A stretch of 64,000 bases of DNA, from positions 3,374,559 through 3,438,558 of the forward strand of contig NZ_KZ293963.1 in assembly GCF_002352765.1 (NCBI RefSeq), given 5' to 3'. The stretch comes from Alteribacter populi (lineage in GTDB: Bacteria > Bacillota > Bacilli > Bacillales > Salisediminibacteriaceae). Of the stretch, positions 26,521-35,088 are shown one piece after another. The notes beneath the pieces were generated by a model. It made no database searches and was not told the DNA's origin. It saw only the letters and a program-made list of their open reading frames with translations. Each line of letters starts with the position of its first letter. The stretch's first letter is position 1. Position numbers and translations under genes: made by a program.

Positions 26521-27009
26521 ATGAGAGTGTTAAAGACTATAAATGATTGGGTTGAAAGGGGACTGATTACCATATCAGTCCTGTTATTTATCACTTACAT
26601 TAGTTTAATATTATTGCAAGTAGTCTCTCGAAACTATTTAAATTTACCTGTGCTTTGGGCACAGGAAGTAGCCCTCTTTTGTTTTTTGTGGACGATATTC
26701 CTAGGAGCTGCTATTGGGCTTAGAAAACGCAAGCATTACTTGGTTGAAGTTTTTCCTAAGAAGATGAAGAAAACCAATGGTTTTCTCTCTTTATTTGCCC
26801 ACATTTCAATTACCCTTTTAATTTATGTCCTCATTGTCGGTGGATATGACTTCGCTCAAATGGGTCTTACCCGATTGTCAAATGCTCTGGAAATACCTCA
26901 AGCGTATTTGTTTGCTAGTATACCGGCTGCAGGAGTGGTTATGCTTTTGTTTATTTTTGAATTGATTCTACAAGATATTAGAGCTCTTATAAGTAAGGGG
27001 GGCGAGTAA
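26521..27009 (+). CDS. TRAP transporter small permease (DctQ family)
   Basis: A 162-residue protein with four hydrophobic helices. The conserved segment WAQEVALFCFLWTIFLGAAIGLR is the signature region of DctQ subunits (split here as WAQEVALFCFLWTIFLG then AAIGLRKRKH). It pairs with the large DctM-type subunit encoded 6 bp downstream. AAAGGAGAAG lies before the ATG. It has no catalytic role of its own and is needed for assembly of the sodium-driven importer. Confidence 0.88.
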   Translation: MRVLKTINDWVERGLITISVLLFITYISLILLQVVSRNYLNLPVLWAQEVALFCFLWTIFLGAAIGLRKRKHYLVEVFPKKMKKTNGFLSLFAHISITLLIYVLIVGGYDFAQMGLTRLSNALEIPQAYLFASIPAAGVVMLLFIFELILQDIRALISKGGE

Positions 27010-27015
27010 AAAAGG

Positions 27016-28305
27016 ATGGATCCATTATTAATATTGCTATTAAGCTTTTTCGGTTTAATTATACTCAGAGTGCCGATTGCATTTGCTCTTGGTTTATCTT
27101 CAATGTTAACAATATTTAACCTTGGTCTGCCTTTTACAAGTATAGTAAATCAAATGTATTCAAGTGTGAATTCCTTCCCTCTTTTGGCAGTGCCTTTGTT
27201 TCTCTTATTAGGACGAATAATGAACGATGGTGGTATTACAGATCGTCTTGTTACCTTATCGAGTTCATTTGTTGGTCACATTCGAGGAGGCTTAGGGCAT
27301 ATAAATGTGACTGTAAGTATGATGTTTGCTGGGTTATCTGGGTCAGCGGCAGCAGATACAGCAGGAGTAGGGGCAATGATGATCCCCGCTATGAAACGAG
27401 CTAAATTTGATCCAGCATTTGCGGTCGCTATTACAGCAGTGTCCTCAACGCTTGGTGTGATAATACCACCTAGTATTTTAATGGTCATTTATGGTGCAAT
27501 CGCCCAAGTGAGTATAGGGGCTTTGTTTCTTGCAGGGATAGTTCCTGGAATATTAATTGCTGTGATGCAAATGGTTTATACATACATTCTAGCAGTGAAG
27601 CGAGGCTACCGACCTTCACCAAAGACTAGTTATGTAAAAAAGGGGAGAGACCTTGGTAAAGCGTTACCAGTACTCTTTCTCCCGATCATTATTATTGTGG
27701 GAATTACCAGCGGCTTATTTACAGCGACAGAGGCAGCCGCAGTAGCCGTTGCGTATGGCTTTATATTAATGATGATCTATCGTTCAATGAGTTTTAAAAA
27801 ACTTCCAGGCATCTTTGCGGATTCCATTATTAATTATTCGTTGCCTATGATGGCAGTTGCAAGTGCAGGAATCATGGGTTGGTTAATTGCTTTGCTAGGT
27901 GCTCCTGAAATGGTTTCTGGATTTATTACAGGAATTACTACAAATCCATTAGCTGTGTATGTTTTAATTGTTTTTTTCTTATTAATTGTTGGGACTTTTC
28001 TCAGTCCGGTGACGAGCGTTATTATTTTTATGCCCATTATTCAGGAGTTAGGGCACATCGCTGGGGCACACCCTCTTCATCTCGGGATTATTGTTATTTT
28101 AACTCTATCATTAGGGATGGTAACACCTCCTTATGGTATATGCTTATTGATTGCCACTCAAATAGGGGAAGTGAGCACCCCAAAAGCATTTATGGCTATC
28201 TTGCCTCTTATCGGATTATCATTAGGAATTATCCTGGTTGGTTTGTTAATACCTGATCTGTTTTTGTTTTTACCTAAGCTGTTAATGCCTAATGTTTTTT
28301 TATAA
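27016..28305 (+). CDS. TRAP transporter large permease (DctM family)
   Basis: A 429-residue protein with about 12 hydrophobic segments, typical for the DctM ion-transporter superfamily. Recognisable segments include VPLFLLLGRIMNDGGITDRL, FAGLSGSAAADTAGVGAMM and the repeat-2 equivalent LSLGMVTPPYGICLL. It forms the translocation channel, coupled to sodium. The ribosome site is weak (AAAAAAGG abutting the ATG), so translation is probably coupled to the upstream gene. The acyl-CoA dehydrogenase-like gene follows after 30 bp. Confidence 0.9.
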   Translation: MDPLLILLLSFFGLIILRVPIAFALGLSSMLTIFNLGLPFTSIVNQMYSSVNSFPLLAVPLFLLLGRIMNDGGITDRLVTLSSSFVGHIRGGLGHINVTVSMMFAGLSGSAAADTAGVGAMMIPAMKRAKFDPAFAVAITAVSSTLGVIIPPSILMVIYGAIAQVSIGALFLAGIVPGILIAVMQMVYTYILAVKRGYRPSPKTSYVKKGRDLGKALPVLFLPIIIIVGITSGLFTATEAAAVAVAYGFILMMIYRSMSFKKLPGIFADSIINYSLPMMAVASAGIMGWLIALLGAPEMVSGFITGITTNPLAVYVLIVFFLLIVGTFLSPVTSVIIFMPIIQELGHIAGAHPLHLGIIVILTLSLGMVTPPYGICLLIATQIGEVSTPKAFMAILPLIGLSLGIILVGLLIPDLFLFLPKLLMPNVFL

Positions 28306-28335
28306 AAAATTGTTTATGAATACAGGAGGATGAAC

Positions 28336-29493
28336 ATGGTTCGTGCCGAAATTACAACTCCAGAAGATAGGATGAAAATACTAGAAGAAACAATTAAATC
28401 ATTTTCTGAAAGAGCCGGGAGTCATGATAAGTATAGAACGTTCCCATTTGAAAATTACAAAGAACTAAAAAGAATTGGTTACCCCTCGTGGACGATACCT
28501 AAACAGGATGGCGGGGCGGGGATTTCATTGACTGAAATGCTTGAACTTCAGGAAGCCTTAGCTAAATCAGATGGCCCTACTGCACTCTCTATAGGCTGGC
28601 ATATGGGGATAACCAAACATCTTGGAGAGAATAAAACATGGAATGAAAAAACGTATCAAGCTTTTGTAAAAACAGTTATTGAGGATGGGGCATTATTGAA
28701 TAATGCTGCTTCAGAGCCTGCTACAGGAAGTCCCACAAGAGGCGGTAGGCCAGTAACGGAAGCAAGGGGAAAAGAAGGTATTTGGGTAATCAACGGAAGA
28801 AAAAACTTTACTACTATGGCGCCGGTTCTTACTTACTTTGTCGTAAGTGCATCTATTGCTGGGACTGATAAAATCGGTAACTTCATAATAAAAAGAGAAA
28901 ACAAAGGCGTGAAAATTGAAGAAACTTGGGATTCAGTAGCAATGAAAGCAACGGGCAGTCATGACCTCTTGCTAGAAGACGTTATTGTCGATAAAGAAGC
29001 GCTTGTAGAGTATATTATACCTGGAACAAAGCCCGCTGCTGGTTGGTTGTTGCATATTCCTGCTTGCTATATAGGGATTGCAAGAGCAGCACAAGAGTAT
29101 GCGATAGAATTTGCGTTAAATTATTCACCGAATAGTATTGACGGGACAATTGCTGAACTTCCAACTGTGAAACAAAAAATTGGGCAAATGGAATTACTAG
29201 TTCAGGAAAGTCGTCATTTCCTTTATTCGGTTGCAAAAAAGTGGGATAAAAGTGACAACGAAACTCGACAGGGAATGAAACCAGAGCTTGGAGCTGCGAA
29301 GTTATCCGTTGTCAATCGTGCAATTGATATTGTCGATATAGCTATGCGGATCGTAGGAGCTAGAAGTTTGTCTGAAGAGAATCCTCTTCAAAGATTTTAT
29401 AGAGATGTCAGAGCAGGACTTCATAACCCTCCCATGGATGATATGACGATTAATCAACTTGCCTCAAGAGCTATTAAACGCCAGTCTTACTAA
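28336..29493 (+). CDS. Acyl-CoA dehydrogenase family flavoprotein
   Basis: A 385-residue FAD-dependent protein with the three-domain acyl-CoA dehydrogenase layout: N-terminal helices with the segment IPKQDGGAGISLTEM, a middle beta domain with NGRKNFTT, and a C-terminal helical domain with RIVGARSL and a late RFYRDVRAG. The start ATG 28336 is taken because AGGAGG (28324-28329) abuts another ATG at 28330. The usual catalytic Glu position is not obvious to me, so it may belong to a non-canonical branch. It probably oxidises a CoA ester or related compound made from the TRAP substrate. Confidence 0.82.
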   Translation: MVRAEITTPEDRMKILEETIKSFSERAGSHDKYRTFPFENYKELKRIGYPSWTIPKQDGGAGISLTEMLELQEALAKSDGPTALSIGWHMGITKHLGENKTWNEKTYQAFVKTVIEDGALLNNAASEPATGSPTRGGRPVTEARGKEGIWVINGRKNFTTMAPVLTYFVVSASIAGTDKIGNFIIKRENKGVKIEETWDSVAMKATGSHDLLLEDVIVDKEALVEYIIPGTKPAAGWLLHIPACYIGIARAAQEYAIEFALNYSPNSIDGTIAELPTVKQKIGQMELLVQESRHFLYSVAKKWDKSDNETRQGMKPELGAAKLSVVNRAIDIVDIAMRIVGARSLSEENPLQRFYRDVRAGLHNPPMDDMTINQLASRAIKRQSY

Positions 29494-29720
29494 ACTAGGT
29501 GACAATAAAGGAGGCTGTTTCACTGCCCTTAATTATCATGTCACCGTTAAATAACGAGTTATACCTATTAATAAGGGTATGAGGATATCTAAATGAATGT
29601 ATCTCAATCCATATGAAAGGTGTGACAATTTGCGTACTATGGGTGCAATGATAACCACCAGGTCTCATTGAATCTGAATCTATAGAGGTTTGACTGAAAG
29701 GTAAAAAAGTGAATAAAGAA
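29494..29720. other. Spacer after the TRAP operon
   Basis: No gene was seen. An AAAGGAGG at about 29508 is not followed by a useful open frame. The stretch leads into the terminator at 29721-29770. Confidence 0.4.
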
Positions 29721-29770
29721 AGAGGCTTTCCATAAGTTGACCATGCTTGATGGAAGCCTCTTATTTTAAT
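29721..29770 (+). terminator. Terminator downstream of the TRAP/dehydrogenase operon
   Basis: AGAGGCTTTCCAT (29721-29733) pairs with ATGGAAGCCTCT (29750-29761), with one bulged T, followed by TATTTTAAT. Confidence 0.7.
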
Positions 29771-29971
29771 GTAATTAAAAACTACAGAATGGTTTTAGCA
29801 ACTTTAAAACGAAGTAGGGCTAAGAGTGCTGGTCTCAGTGATTCATTTTCCAGAGCTACAAATAGCTGTTAAGTAGAACAAAGAAGAAATATAACGTGAG
29901 ATATAGAGACCAAGTGCCTGTCAAAGAATCCGAGTTTTTCACTCATTTCTATTCCCACCTTACTTTTTTAT

Positions 29972-30430
29972 TTAAGGACAAGCAATGCTTCCTGCAACCC
30001 AGATAGCTCCAGTCGCAGTTACAATAGGTGCGGTTATAAACCATGCCACTCCTAAAATTTCTGCTGCAACTGACAAACTCGCACCATGCCATAATCCAAG
30101 TATACTGAGGGTAGTAGAACAAGTACTCGTTACACCTGATCCTGGTTCATTTCCAACCTCTTCTATATGTCTGTTAACTTTGTTAATATCACTTACTATA
30201 TCATCAACTGTCAATGAACCTATATCAGTTGATGAATCTATATTTTCTAGTCCAGTTGCTAAAGCTGTTTGATTCTTCACATCAAATTTAGTCTCTTCAG
30301 CATCAAATTTGATGTGATTTCCTAATAGTGTTACTAATTCATATTCTCCATCTGTCAATTCCATTCCAAGTTGTTCCTCTAATTCTTCTTTTCCTATTTC
30401 CTGTGCGCCTACTACTGATGTTCCCGTTGA
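29972..30430 (-). pseudogene. 5'-truncated secreted peptide precursor, possibly bacteriocin-like
   Basis: The frame is open from just after an in-frame TAA (30431-30433) to the stop at 29972. An internal ATG at 30362-30364 gives 130 residues, but coding-like sequence (EIGKEELEEQLG) continues upstream without a start or signal peptide, so the 5' end appears lost. The C-terminus has TSTCSTTLSILGLWHG and a long hydrophobic, Gly/Ala-rich tail ending in CP, with just two Cys residues. This layout (acidic propeptide, hydrophobic Cys-containing tail) recalls secreted bacteriocins or SdpC-like toxins, but I do not recognise the family. No immunity or export gene is adjacent. Confidence 0.45.
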
Positions 30431-30469
30431 TTATATAAGTTGTTTATGTTGAATAAATAAAACGATTTT

Positions 30470-30493
30470 GTAATAATGTACTTACATCATTAC
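30470..30493 (+). promoter_or_regulatory. Palindrome upstream of the toxin-antitoxin pair
   Basis: A 24-bp inverted repeat with half-sites GTAATAATGTA and TACATCATTAC and one internal mismatch. It lies 51 bp before the antitoxin ATG, as expected for an operator bound by the AbrB-type antitoxin. Binding is inferred. Confidence 0.5.
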
Positions 30494-30543
30494 GTATATA
30501 TTCTTTTTGCATAGATTACAATAGAGAGAGGAGATTTTTAGAA

Positions 30544-30810
30544 ATGAGTGTGATGAACGTGAAGAATGAAGAAGTACGGAAAGTGAGTCGCATGGGAAAC
30601 AGTTTAGGTGTTGGGATTCCAAAATCCATTATTGATACCTTAAAGCTAGAGAAAGGTGATGAGCTGCAGTTTACCGTCGACAGCAACAACCGCATTATGC
30701 TTGAGAAAAAAAATAAACTCGAAGATCGCGTAGATCCAGAACTTTTAGAAATGCTTGCGGAAACGTTTGAAGAACATGATGAGGTGTTCCGTAACTTAAA
30801 GGACCGGTAA
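30544..30810 (+). CDS. AbrB/MazE-type antitoxin
   Basis: An 88-residue protein with an N-terminal swapped-hairpin AbrB/SpoVT DNA-binding domain (about residues 10-55; motif RKVSRMGNSLGVGIPKSII) and an acidic C-terminal tail (ELLEMLAETFEEHDEVF) that should wrap the toxin. It is followed after 3 bp by a Doc-type gene, and the pair is predicted to be an autoregulated toxin-antitoxin operon. GAGAGGAG lies about 11 nt before the ATG; a Met at codon 4 is an alternative start. Confidence 0.85.
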   Translation: MSVMNVKNEEVRKVSRMGNSLGVGIPKSIIDTLKLEKGDELQFTVDSNNRIMLEKKNKLEDRVDPELLEMLAETFEEHDEVFRNLKDR

Positions 30811-30813
30811 CCG

Positions 30814-31206
30814 ATGGAGTATTTAACGTACAAAGACGTGGTACTCGTTCATTATTTGATCATGAAGCGGTATGGGGAAGGGGAGCATGTCGGTGTGAAA
30901 GACGAAAGGTTGCTGGAGTCGGCGCTTCACCGCCCTAAACAAACGGTGTTTGGAGAAGATGCGTATCCTTCGCTTTGGGAAAAGGCTGCGGCGTTGTTCC
31001 AATCTGTTGCAAGAAACCATGCGTTTTATAATGGCAACAAGAGAACAGCACTTGCAGTGATGGAGTTGTTTTTGAAAAAGAATGGGTACAAACTGAAGAA
31101 AGACTACAATCAAGAGATTGAAGACTTTACTGTGGACGTGGCCAAAGGGGTAGTTGATGTTGATGAGGTTGCCCTTTGGTTAGAGGCTTATGTGGTGGAA
31201 CGATAA
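30814..31206 (+). CDS. Doc-type Fic-family toxin
   Basis: A 130-residue small Fic-fold protein. The Doc motif appears as HAFYNGNKRTALAVMELFL with the catalytic His and the NKR anion-binding turn. Doc of phage P1 phosphorylates EF-Tu and halts translation; the same is expected here. Residues 24-31 (EHVGVKDE) and ESALHRPKQTVFG match the usual Doc N-terminal helices. The partner is an AbrB-type antitoxin rather than the Phd type of P1, a pairing also known from other Firmicutes. The length is normal and the gene looks intact. Confidence 0.88.
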   Translation: MEYLTYKDVVLVHYLIMKRYGEGEHVGVKDERLLESALHRPKQTVFGEDAYPSLWEKAAALFQSVARNHAFYNGNKRTALAVMELFLKKNGYKLKKDYNQEIEDFTVDVAKGVVDVDEVALWLEAYVVER

Positions 31207-31238
31207 TGATTGATCCCCCTTATTTTTATATAAGTATA

Positions 31239-31276
31239 AAAGAGACGCGGATAATCCCGTGTCTCTTTGGTCTTTT
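31239..31276 (+). terminator. Terminator after the toxin gene
   Basis: AAAGAGACGCGG (31239-31250) pairs with CCGTGTCTCTTT (31257-31268), with one G-T pair and a 6-nt loop, followed by GGTCTTTTAG. Confidence 0.7.
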
Positions 31277-31357
31277 AGGAATTTTTTGGAAATTGGTTAT
31301 TTGAAAGAAGGGGTTTATTTACTAATTATAGGTCAAAAAAGACAGGAACTGCTAGCG

Positions 31358-31774
31358 TGATTATCATGATAACACAGAAAAAGGTGAGACCGTGCTATTT
31401 GCTTCCTCACAGCATAATGATGGGGATTTAGCCATGTTTTATGTTTTACAATCGATGGGAAGGGAGATTATAAGCGTCATCAAATTAATTTAGTCATAGA
31501 AGGTAATCAAATGGAGATCGCAGATATACAAGCGTGGGGTAAGAAGCATTACAATAAAGGGGTGGGAAGTTTCTTATTACATGCCGCAGAACAATATGCC
31601 GAACCTTTGGTTGTTAGTAAAATAAACGGCGTTATTGAAAGTGATAGTGATGAACATTTTAGAAGACAAGTGACTTTTTATAGAAAAAATCAGTTTTTAG
31701 TGATTGAAAAGACAATTGAAAAGCAACTTTCTCTGGGCCATGAATTATCGGAGGTACGCGGAGACATCAAATGA
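31358..31774 (+). pseudogene. GNAT-type acetyltransferase remnant with a frameshift
   Basis: Two overlapping frames form one broken gene. The first encodes ETVLFASSQHNDGDLAMFYV and the second continues TIDGKGDYKRHQINLVIEG and then MEIADIQAWGKKHYNKGVGS, where GKKHYNKGVGSFLL resembles the acetyl-CoA binding loop of GNAT enzymes. A single lost T in the run near 31444-31447 restores the frame. There is no start at the 5' end. The downstream part has an internal ATG (31511) that could express 87 residues, but these lack the full fold. Confidence 0.6.
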
Positions 31775-32058
31775 TTCAAGGTGAAAGTCGTGTAGGTAGT
31801 AAGAAAGCAGCTGCAAAAGTACACTGATGTTATTAACCAACTTTGGGATTCAAATGCCTATCATGAATAATAAGGGCGACAGTACCACAGGCTGATCCAA
31901 AAGAATATAGCGTCTTTTGATCAATCTGTAGGTATTGGCACTAACTACTAATCACTGGCCATAAGGCTGATTCCTAAATCCTGAGATCTCCTATTTCCGT
32001 TGTATAACATATACCAAAGAGTTGAAAAAATAATCCTTTTAGTGGTTAGTACAGCTGC
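31775..32058. other. Spacer with no recognisable gene
   Basis: No frame with a ribosome site or recognisable domain was found. The sequence between the two broken genes may itself be decayed coding DNA. Confidence 0.35.
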
Positions 32059-32083
32059 AAAGCAAGCGCAGTTGCTTTTTTAT
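32059..32083 (+). terminator. Terminator-like hairpin
   Basis: AAAGCAA (32059-32065) pairs with TTGCTTT (32072-32078), with T-rich sequence to 32081. No intact plus-strand gene precedes it, so it may be a relic. Confidence 0.45.
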
Positions 32084-32097
32084 CGTCGTGGTATCAC

Positions 32098-32636
32098 CTA
32101 CAGAAGGAATAATTTAATGGAAGGGTTATTTTTATGTGATATACTTTTCCAAGAAATTAAATTAGGAGTAATTTTTTGCAAAAATGGCTGCATATTTTCT
32201 GCTTTTGTTTCCGGTTCACTGTTCATTGTCTGAAATCGCAAGCAAATCAGATCTTGTAAATGCAGTGCTGTCTCTGCAGAATCAATTTCACGATAGGGTT
32301 CCGGAAAAGCTATAATTGTAATGTCATGTATTTCATTTGAAACATCCAATTCCAGAGGCAATAGAACTGTATCATTAGAATCCAGGGAGAATTCATATTT
32401 TTCAAACTCTTCACCTTCAATTTTAAATGGAACGGGCATGTAGTTCATAAACACCAATAAAACAATTCCTTGTCTTGTGAGTAATAGTTACTTAACGAAA
32501 AAACCTTTTTTGTATTTCCTTCAACGGGCAATACATTATCACTCCATATTTCGCCATCGATATTATATAAACCAAAGCTATACGTTTCGCTGTTTTCTCC
32601 CGTTAAATTATCTGCATGATTGGGTTCTAACAACAA
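32098..32636 (-). pseudogene. Frameshifted hypothetical gene
   Basis: Two minus-strand frames overlap at 32445-32457. The upstream one encodes 63 residues ending SQDKELFYWCL; the downstream one begins MVFMNYMPVPFKIEGEEFEK. Merging them at FYW/VFMNY gives one continuous beta-rich sequence, so a single-base frameshift near 32450 is likely. The 5' end has no ribosome site or signal peptide. The family is not recognised and no function is offered. Confidence 0.5.
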
Positions 32637-32721
32637 ATCCTTGTGGAAGACTATAAGGCAATGTTGCTGTAATTATAGTAGGGCAGGTGTATTGGTAAAG
32701 GAACAAACACCAAGCTAGGAC

Positions 32722-34845
32722 TCACATACTATGCATCGCTGCTTGTGACTTTTTAAGATGGCAAGCAAGCTGTATTTTTAATGTATCTTCAGTATCATTT
32801 AAGTCTATACCTAGTAAGTCTTCAATTTTTTTTAATCTTTGATAGAGTGTATTAACGTGAATATGCAGGTTTTCGGCAGTTTTACTAGCGGAACGATTTA
32901 GTTCCAAATAAGTAAACAATGTTTTTTCCAACTCTTTATGTTTTTTATTATAAGCTGATAGCGGTGCTAGAGCTTCATTGATAAATTGTTTAATCTCCTG
33001 TGCAGACTGGTGTAAAAATAAGCGGTTTAAACCAATATCTTCGTATTGAATAATTTCTTTACTGTTGTGATTAGTTAGGTAAGTCAATGTCTTTTGGGCT
33101 TCATCATAACATTTCCTCATATTCTCCAGCCCTTTATAAACATTACTTAATCCGCCGCGAAAAAAAGGACTTGCGCTGCTCTCCCTTTCACTTCTAATTA
33201 ACTGAAGTTTCTCACGAATGCGATTCGCCTCAACTGACTGGGGAAGGGAAAGTAATAAAATGATTTTATTATAAAAACCATAGATCAGCTTTTCCATATG
33301 GAGAGTTTCCGTGTTTATTTTTGAAACGAGTTGATCAACCTCTATATCCATGTACTGTAAATCCACAGACGATTTTGGGATCTCTAAAATGGCGATCATC
33401 CAATAGGAAGATGTATAGAGATCCATCTCTTCTCCTAATTTCTTCAATTGAAAAGAGTCTTCACAAGCGAGTAACTCTTGAAATTGTTCGTAGGTTTTTC
33501 TGTGGTAATTTTTTGTAATTGTTTGTCTTTTTAAAAGTTCTAATGCTAATATTGAACTCCCTTGTTCAATGGTGATCTGGTCAGATTTCGAAAGGATATC
33601 TGTCATTTGTATAATTAAGCAGCCAAGAAACAGTGTCCCGTTATAAATCGGGTATAAATAAAAGGACTTCTCAGTATCTACAGTAATATTTACGCACACA
33701 GCCTGGCGTTTCTCTGAAAATATCGTCTTAATTTCATATATGCTGAGGCTGGGAGAGTCACTTGTATCAGGGGAATAAAATGTATTTTCAAGGCCGTTAA
33801 ATAAAACTACCGTTCTTTTCATCATTTTTTTTAGTTCATCTATGAGTTGATTAATTCCCTTATTCTTTAAAGAAATATTCATTAACGTTTCATGGACTTC
33901 CTGCCTTTTCTGAAGTTGTGAATTTTTCTCCTCTAACTGTTTACTTAATATGGTAATCTCCCTGAGCCTTTGTTTTGTTTCTGTATGAAATTGGGCATTT
34001 TGAATGGCAGTTGCTGCTTGTACCGCATAGCCTTGCAATAGATTTAAATCTTGTTCATTTAATTTACGCTTGATTTTCCATTGATGAATAATCATGACAC
34101 CAATTCTCTCATCTTTGATCGAGATCGGTACACAGATGGCCCCCTCGGTAAAATTGGCTGATAGGTTAATATAGTGAAGGTTTTCATCTGAAATATTGTT
34201 TGCGCGCATCCCCTCAAAAAGAGCTTGTCGCGAATTGAAAATTCTTCCCTTTCCATCCTCAAAAACTGTACCAGTGATTGATTCTCCAACTTTTGTATTA
34301 AATTGATAAATACTATCTGTAAAGCCTACAGGTGCTTTTGGCAGAAGCCTTTTTGTATCAGGATCATAAAGCATTAAATAACCAGCATCTGCAGCAGGAA
34401 TCACTTTTAATGCGTGCTTAATGATGTTTTCCAGTACTTCATTAAGATTGAGGCTGGATGTAATGGAACGTATGCTGTCCACCATTGTCGTGAGTTCCTG
34501 ATTCTTTAATTGTATTGTTTTTTCAAGTTCATATAAACTCATCAAATAATACAGGTCTTTAACTTCTGCTTCCGTCAATATGGTTGAGTCGTGAAAAATA
34601 ATAACGCATAGTTGATTTCCTGTCTCGTAATGAAATTGTAAGGTTACTTTACCTTTTTGTTTATTTATTTTATATCCTGGAGAACCTGTTGGAAGTTCAA
34701 TAAACTTAGGTGGCGTAGCTTGTTGATGGCTAAAGCCGTCAATAAAATGAGTTTCATCATTATTATGGTCATATCCCCAAATCTGAAAGGCAATATCTTT
34801 TAGCTTCCTCTTTAGAAACATGCCACCATATTCAAGGTTATTCAT
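32722..34845 (-). CDS. GAF-domain PucR/CdaR-type transcriptional regulator
   Basis: A 707-residue regulator. The start ATG at 34845 follows GGAGGAG; an ATG at 34860 overlaps that site. Domains in order are an N-terminal sensing region, a GAF domain (about residues 125-285, with ADAGYLMLYDPDTKRLLPKA), a coiled-coil linker (about 295-325, rich in Leu/Glu/Gln), a degenerate cyclase-like region, and a C-terminal PucR-type helix-turn-helix (LELNRSASKTAENLHIHVNT). Such proteins activate catabolic operons on sensing a small molecule. It is divergent from the DUF5058/M20 operon, with a 14-bp inverted repeat between them, so it most likely controls that operon. Confidence 0.85.
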   Translation of the reverse strand: MNNLEYGGMFLKRKLKDIAFQIWGYDHNNDETHFIDGFSHQQATPPKFIELPTGSPGYKINKQKGKVTLQFHYETGNQLCVIIFHDSTILTEAEVKDLYYLMSLYELEKTIQLKNQELTTMVDSIRSITSSLNLNEVLENIIKHALKVIPAADAGYLMLYDPDTKRLLPKAPVGFTDSIYQFNTKVGESITGTVFEDGKGRIFNSRQALFEGMRANNISDENLHYINLSANFTEGAICVPISIKDERIGVMIIHQWKIKRKLNEQDLNLLQGYAVQAATAIQNAQFHTETKQRLREITILSKQLEEKNSQLQKRQEVHETLMNISLKNKGINQLIDELKKMMKRTVVLFNGLENTFYSPDTSDSPSLSIYEIKTIFSEKRQAVCVNITVDTEKSFYLYPIYNGTLFLGCLIIQMTDILSKSDQITIEQGSSILALELLKRQTITKNYHRKTYEQFQELLACEDSFQLKKLGEEMDLYTSSYWMIAILEIPKSSVDLQYMDIEVDQLVSKINTETLHMEKLIYGFYNKIILLLSLPQSVEANRIREKLQLIRSERESSASPFFRGGLSNVYKGLENMRKCYDEAQKTLTYLTNHNSKEIIQYEDIGLNRLFLHQSAQEIKQFINEALAPLSAYNKKHKELEKTLFTYLELNRSASKTAENLHIHVNTLYQRLKKIEDLLGIDLNDTEDTLKIQLACHLKKSQAAMHSM

Positions 34846-34958
34846 TTTTCTCTCCTCCATTATGTAAAGATGTCTACATTTCCTTTATAAACTATAGATA
34901 AACACACATTGTATTCACAATATTCGAATTATACAATAAATTGAGTGGGTAGATAATC

Positions 34959-34995
34959 ATTCAATTAAAAAGAAAGTTACACTTTTTAATTGAAT
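34959..34995. promoter_or_regulatory. Perfect 14-bp inverted repeat in the divergent spacer
   Basis: ATTCAATTAAAAAG (34959-34972) is repeated in reverse complement (34982-34995) around a 9-nt spacer. It lies between the PucR-type regulator and the DUF5058 operon and is a strong operator candidate for the regulator. Confidence 0.6.
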
Positions 34996-35002
34996 AGGAA
35001 AG

Positions 35003-35016
35003 TGTAAGCGCTAACA
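35003..35016 (+). promoter_or_regulatory. Perfect cre (CcpA) site
   Basis: TGTAAGCGCTAACA matches all 14 positions of the cre consensus TGWNANCGNTNWCA. It lies 7 bp after the inverted repeat and 73 bp before the DUF5058 start. No convincing promoter hexamers were found around it, so activation versus repression is open. Confidence 0.8.
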
Positions 35017-35088
35017 TAGTTTTGCTGTAAATGAGAGAATCGGTAAAAAAGCAATATACTTTCGTAGAAAAGAGGGAGGCGTTGATGA

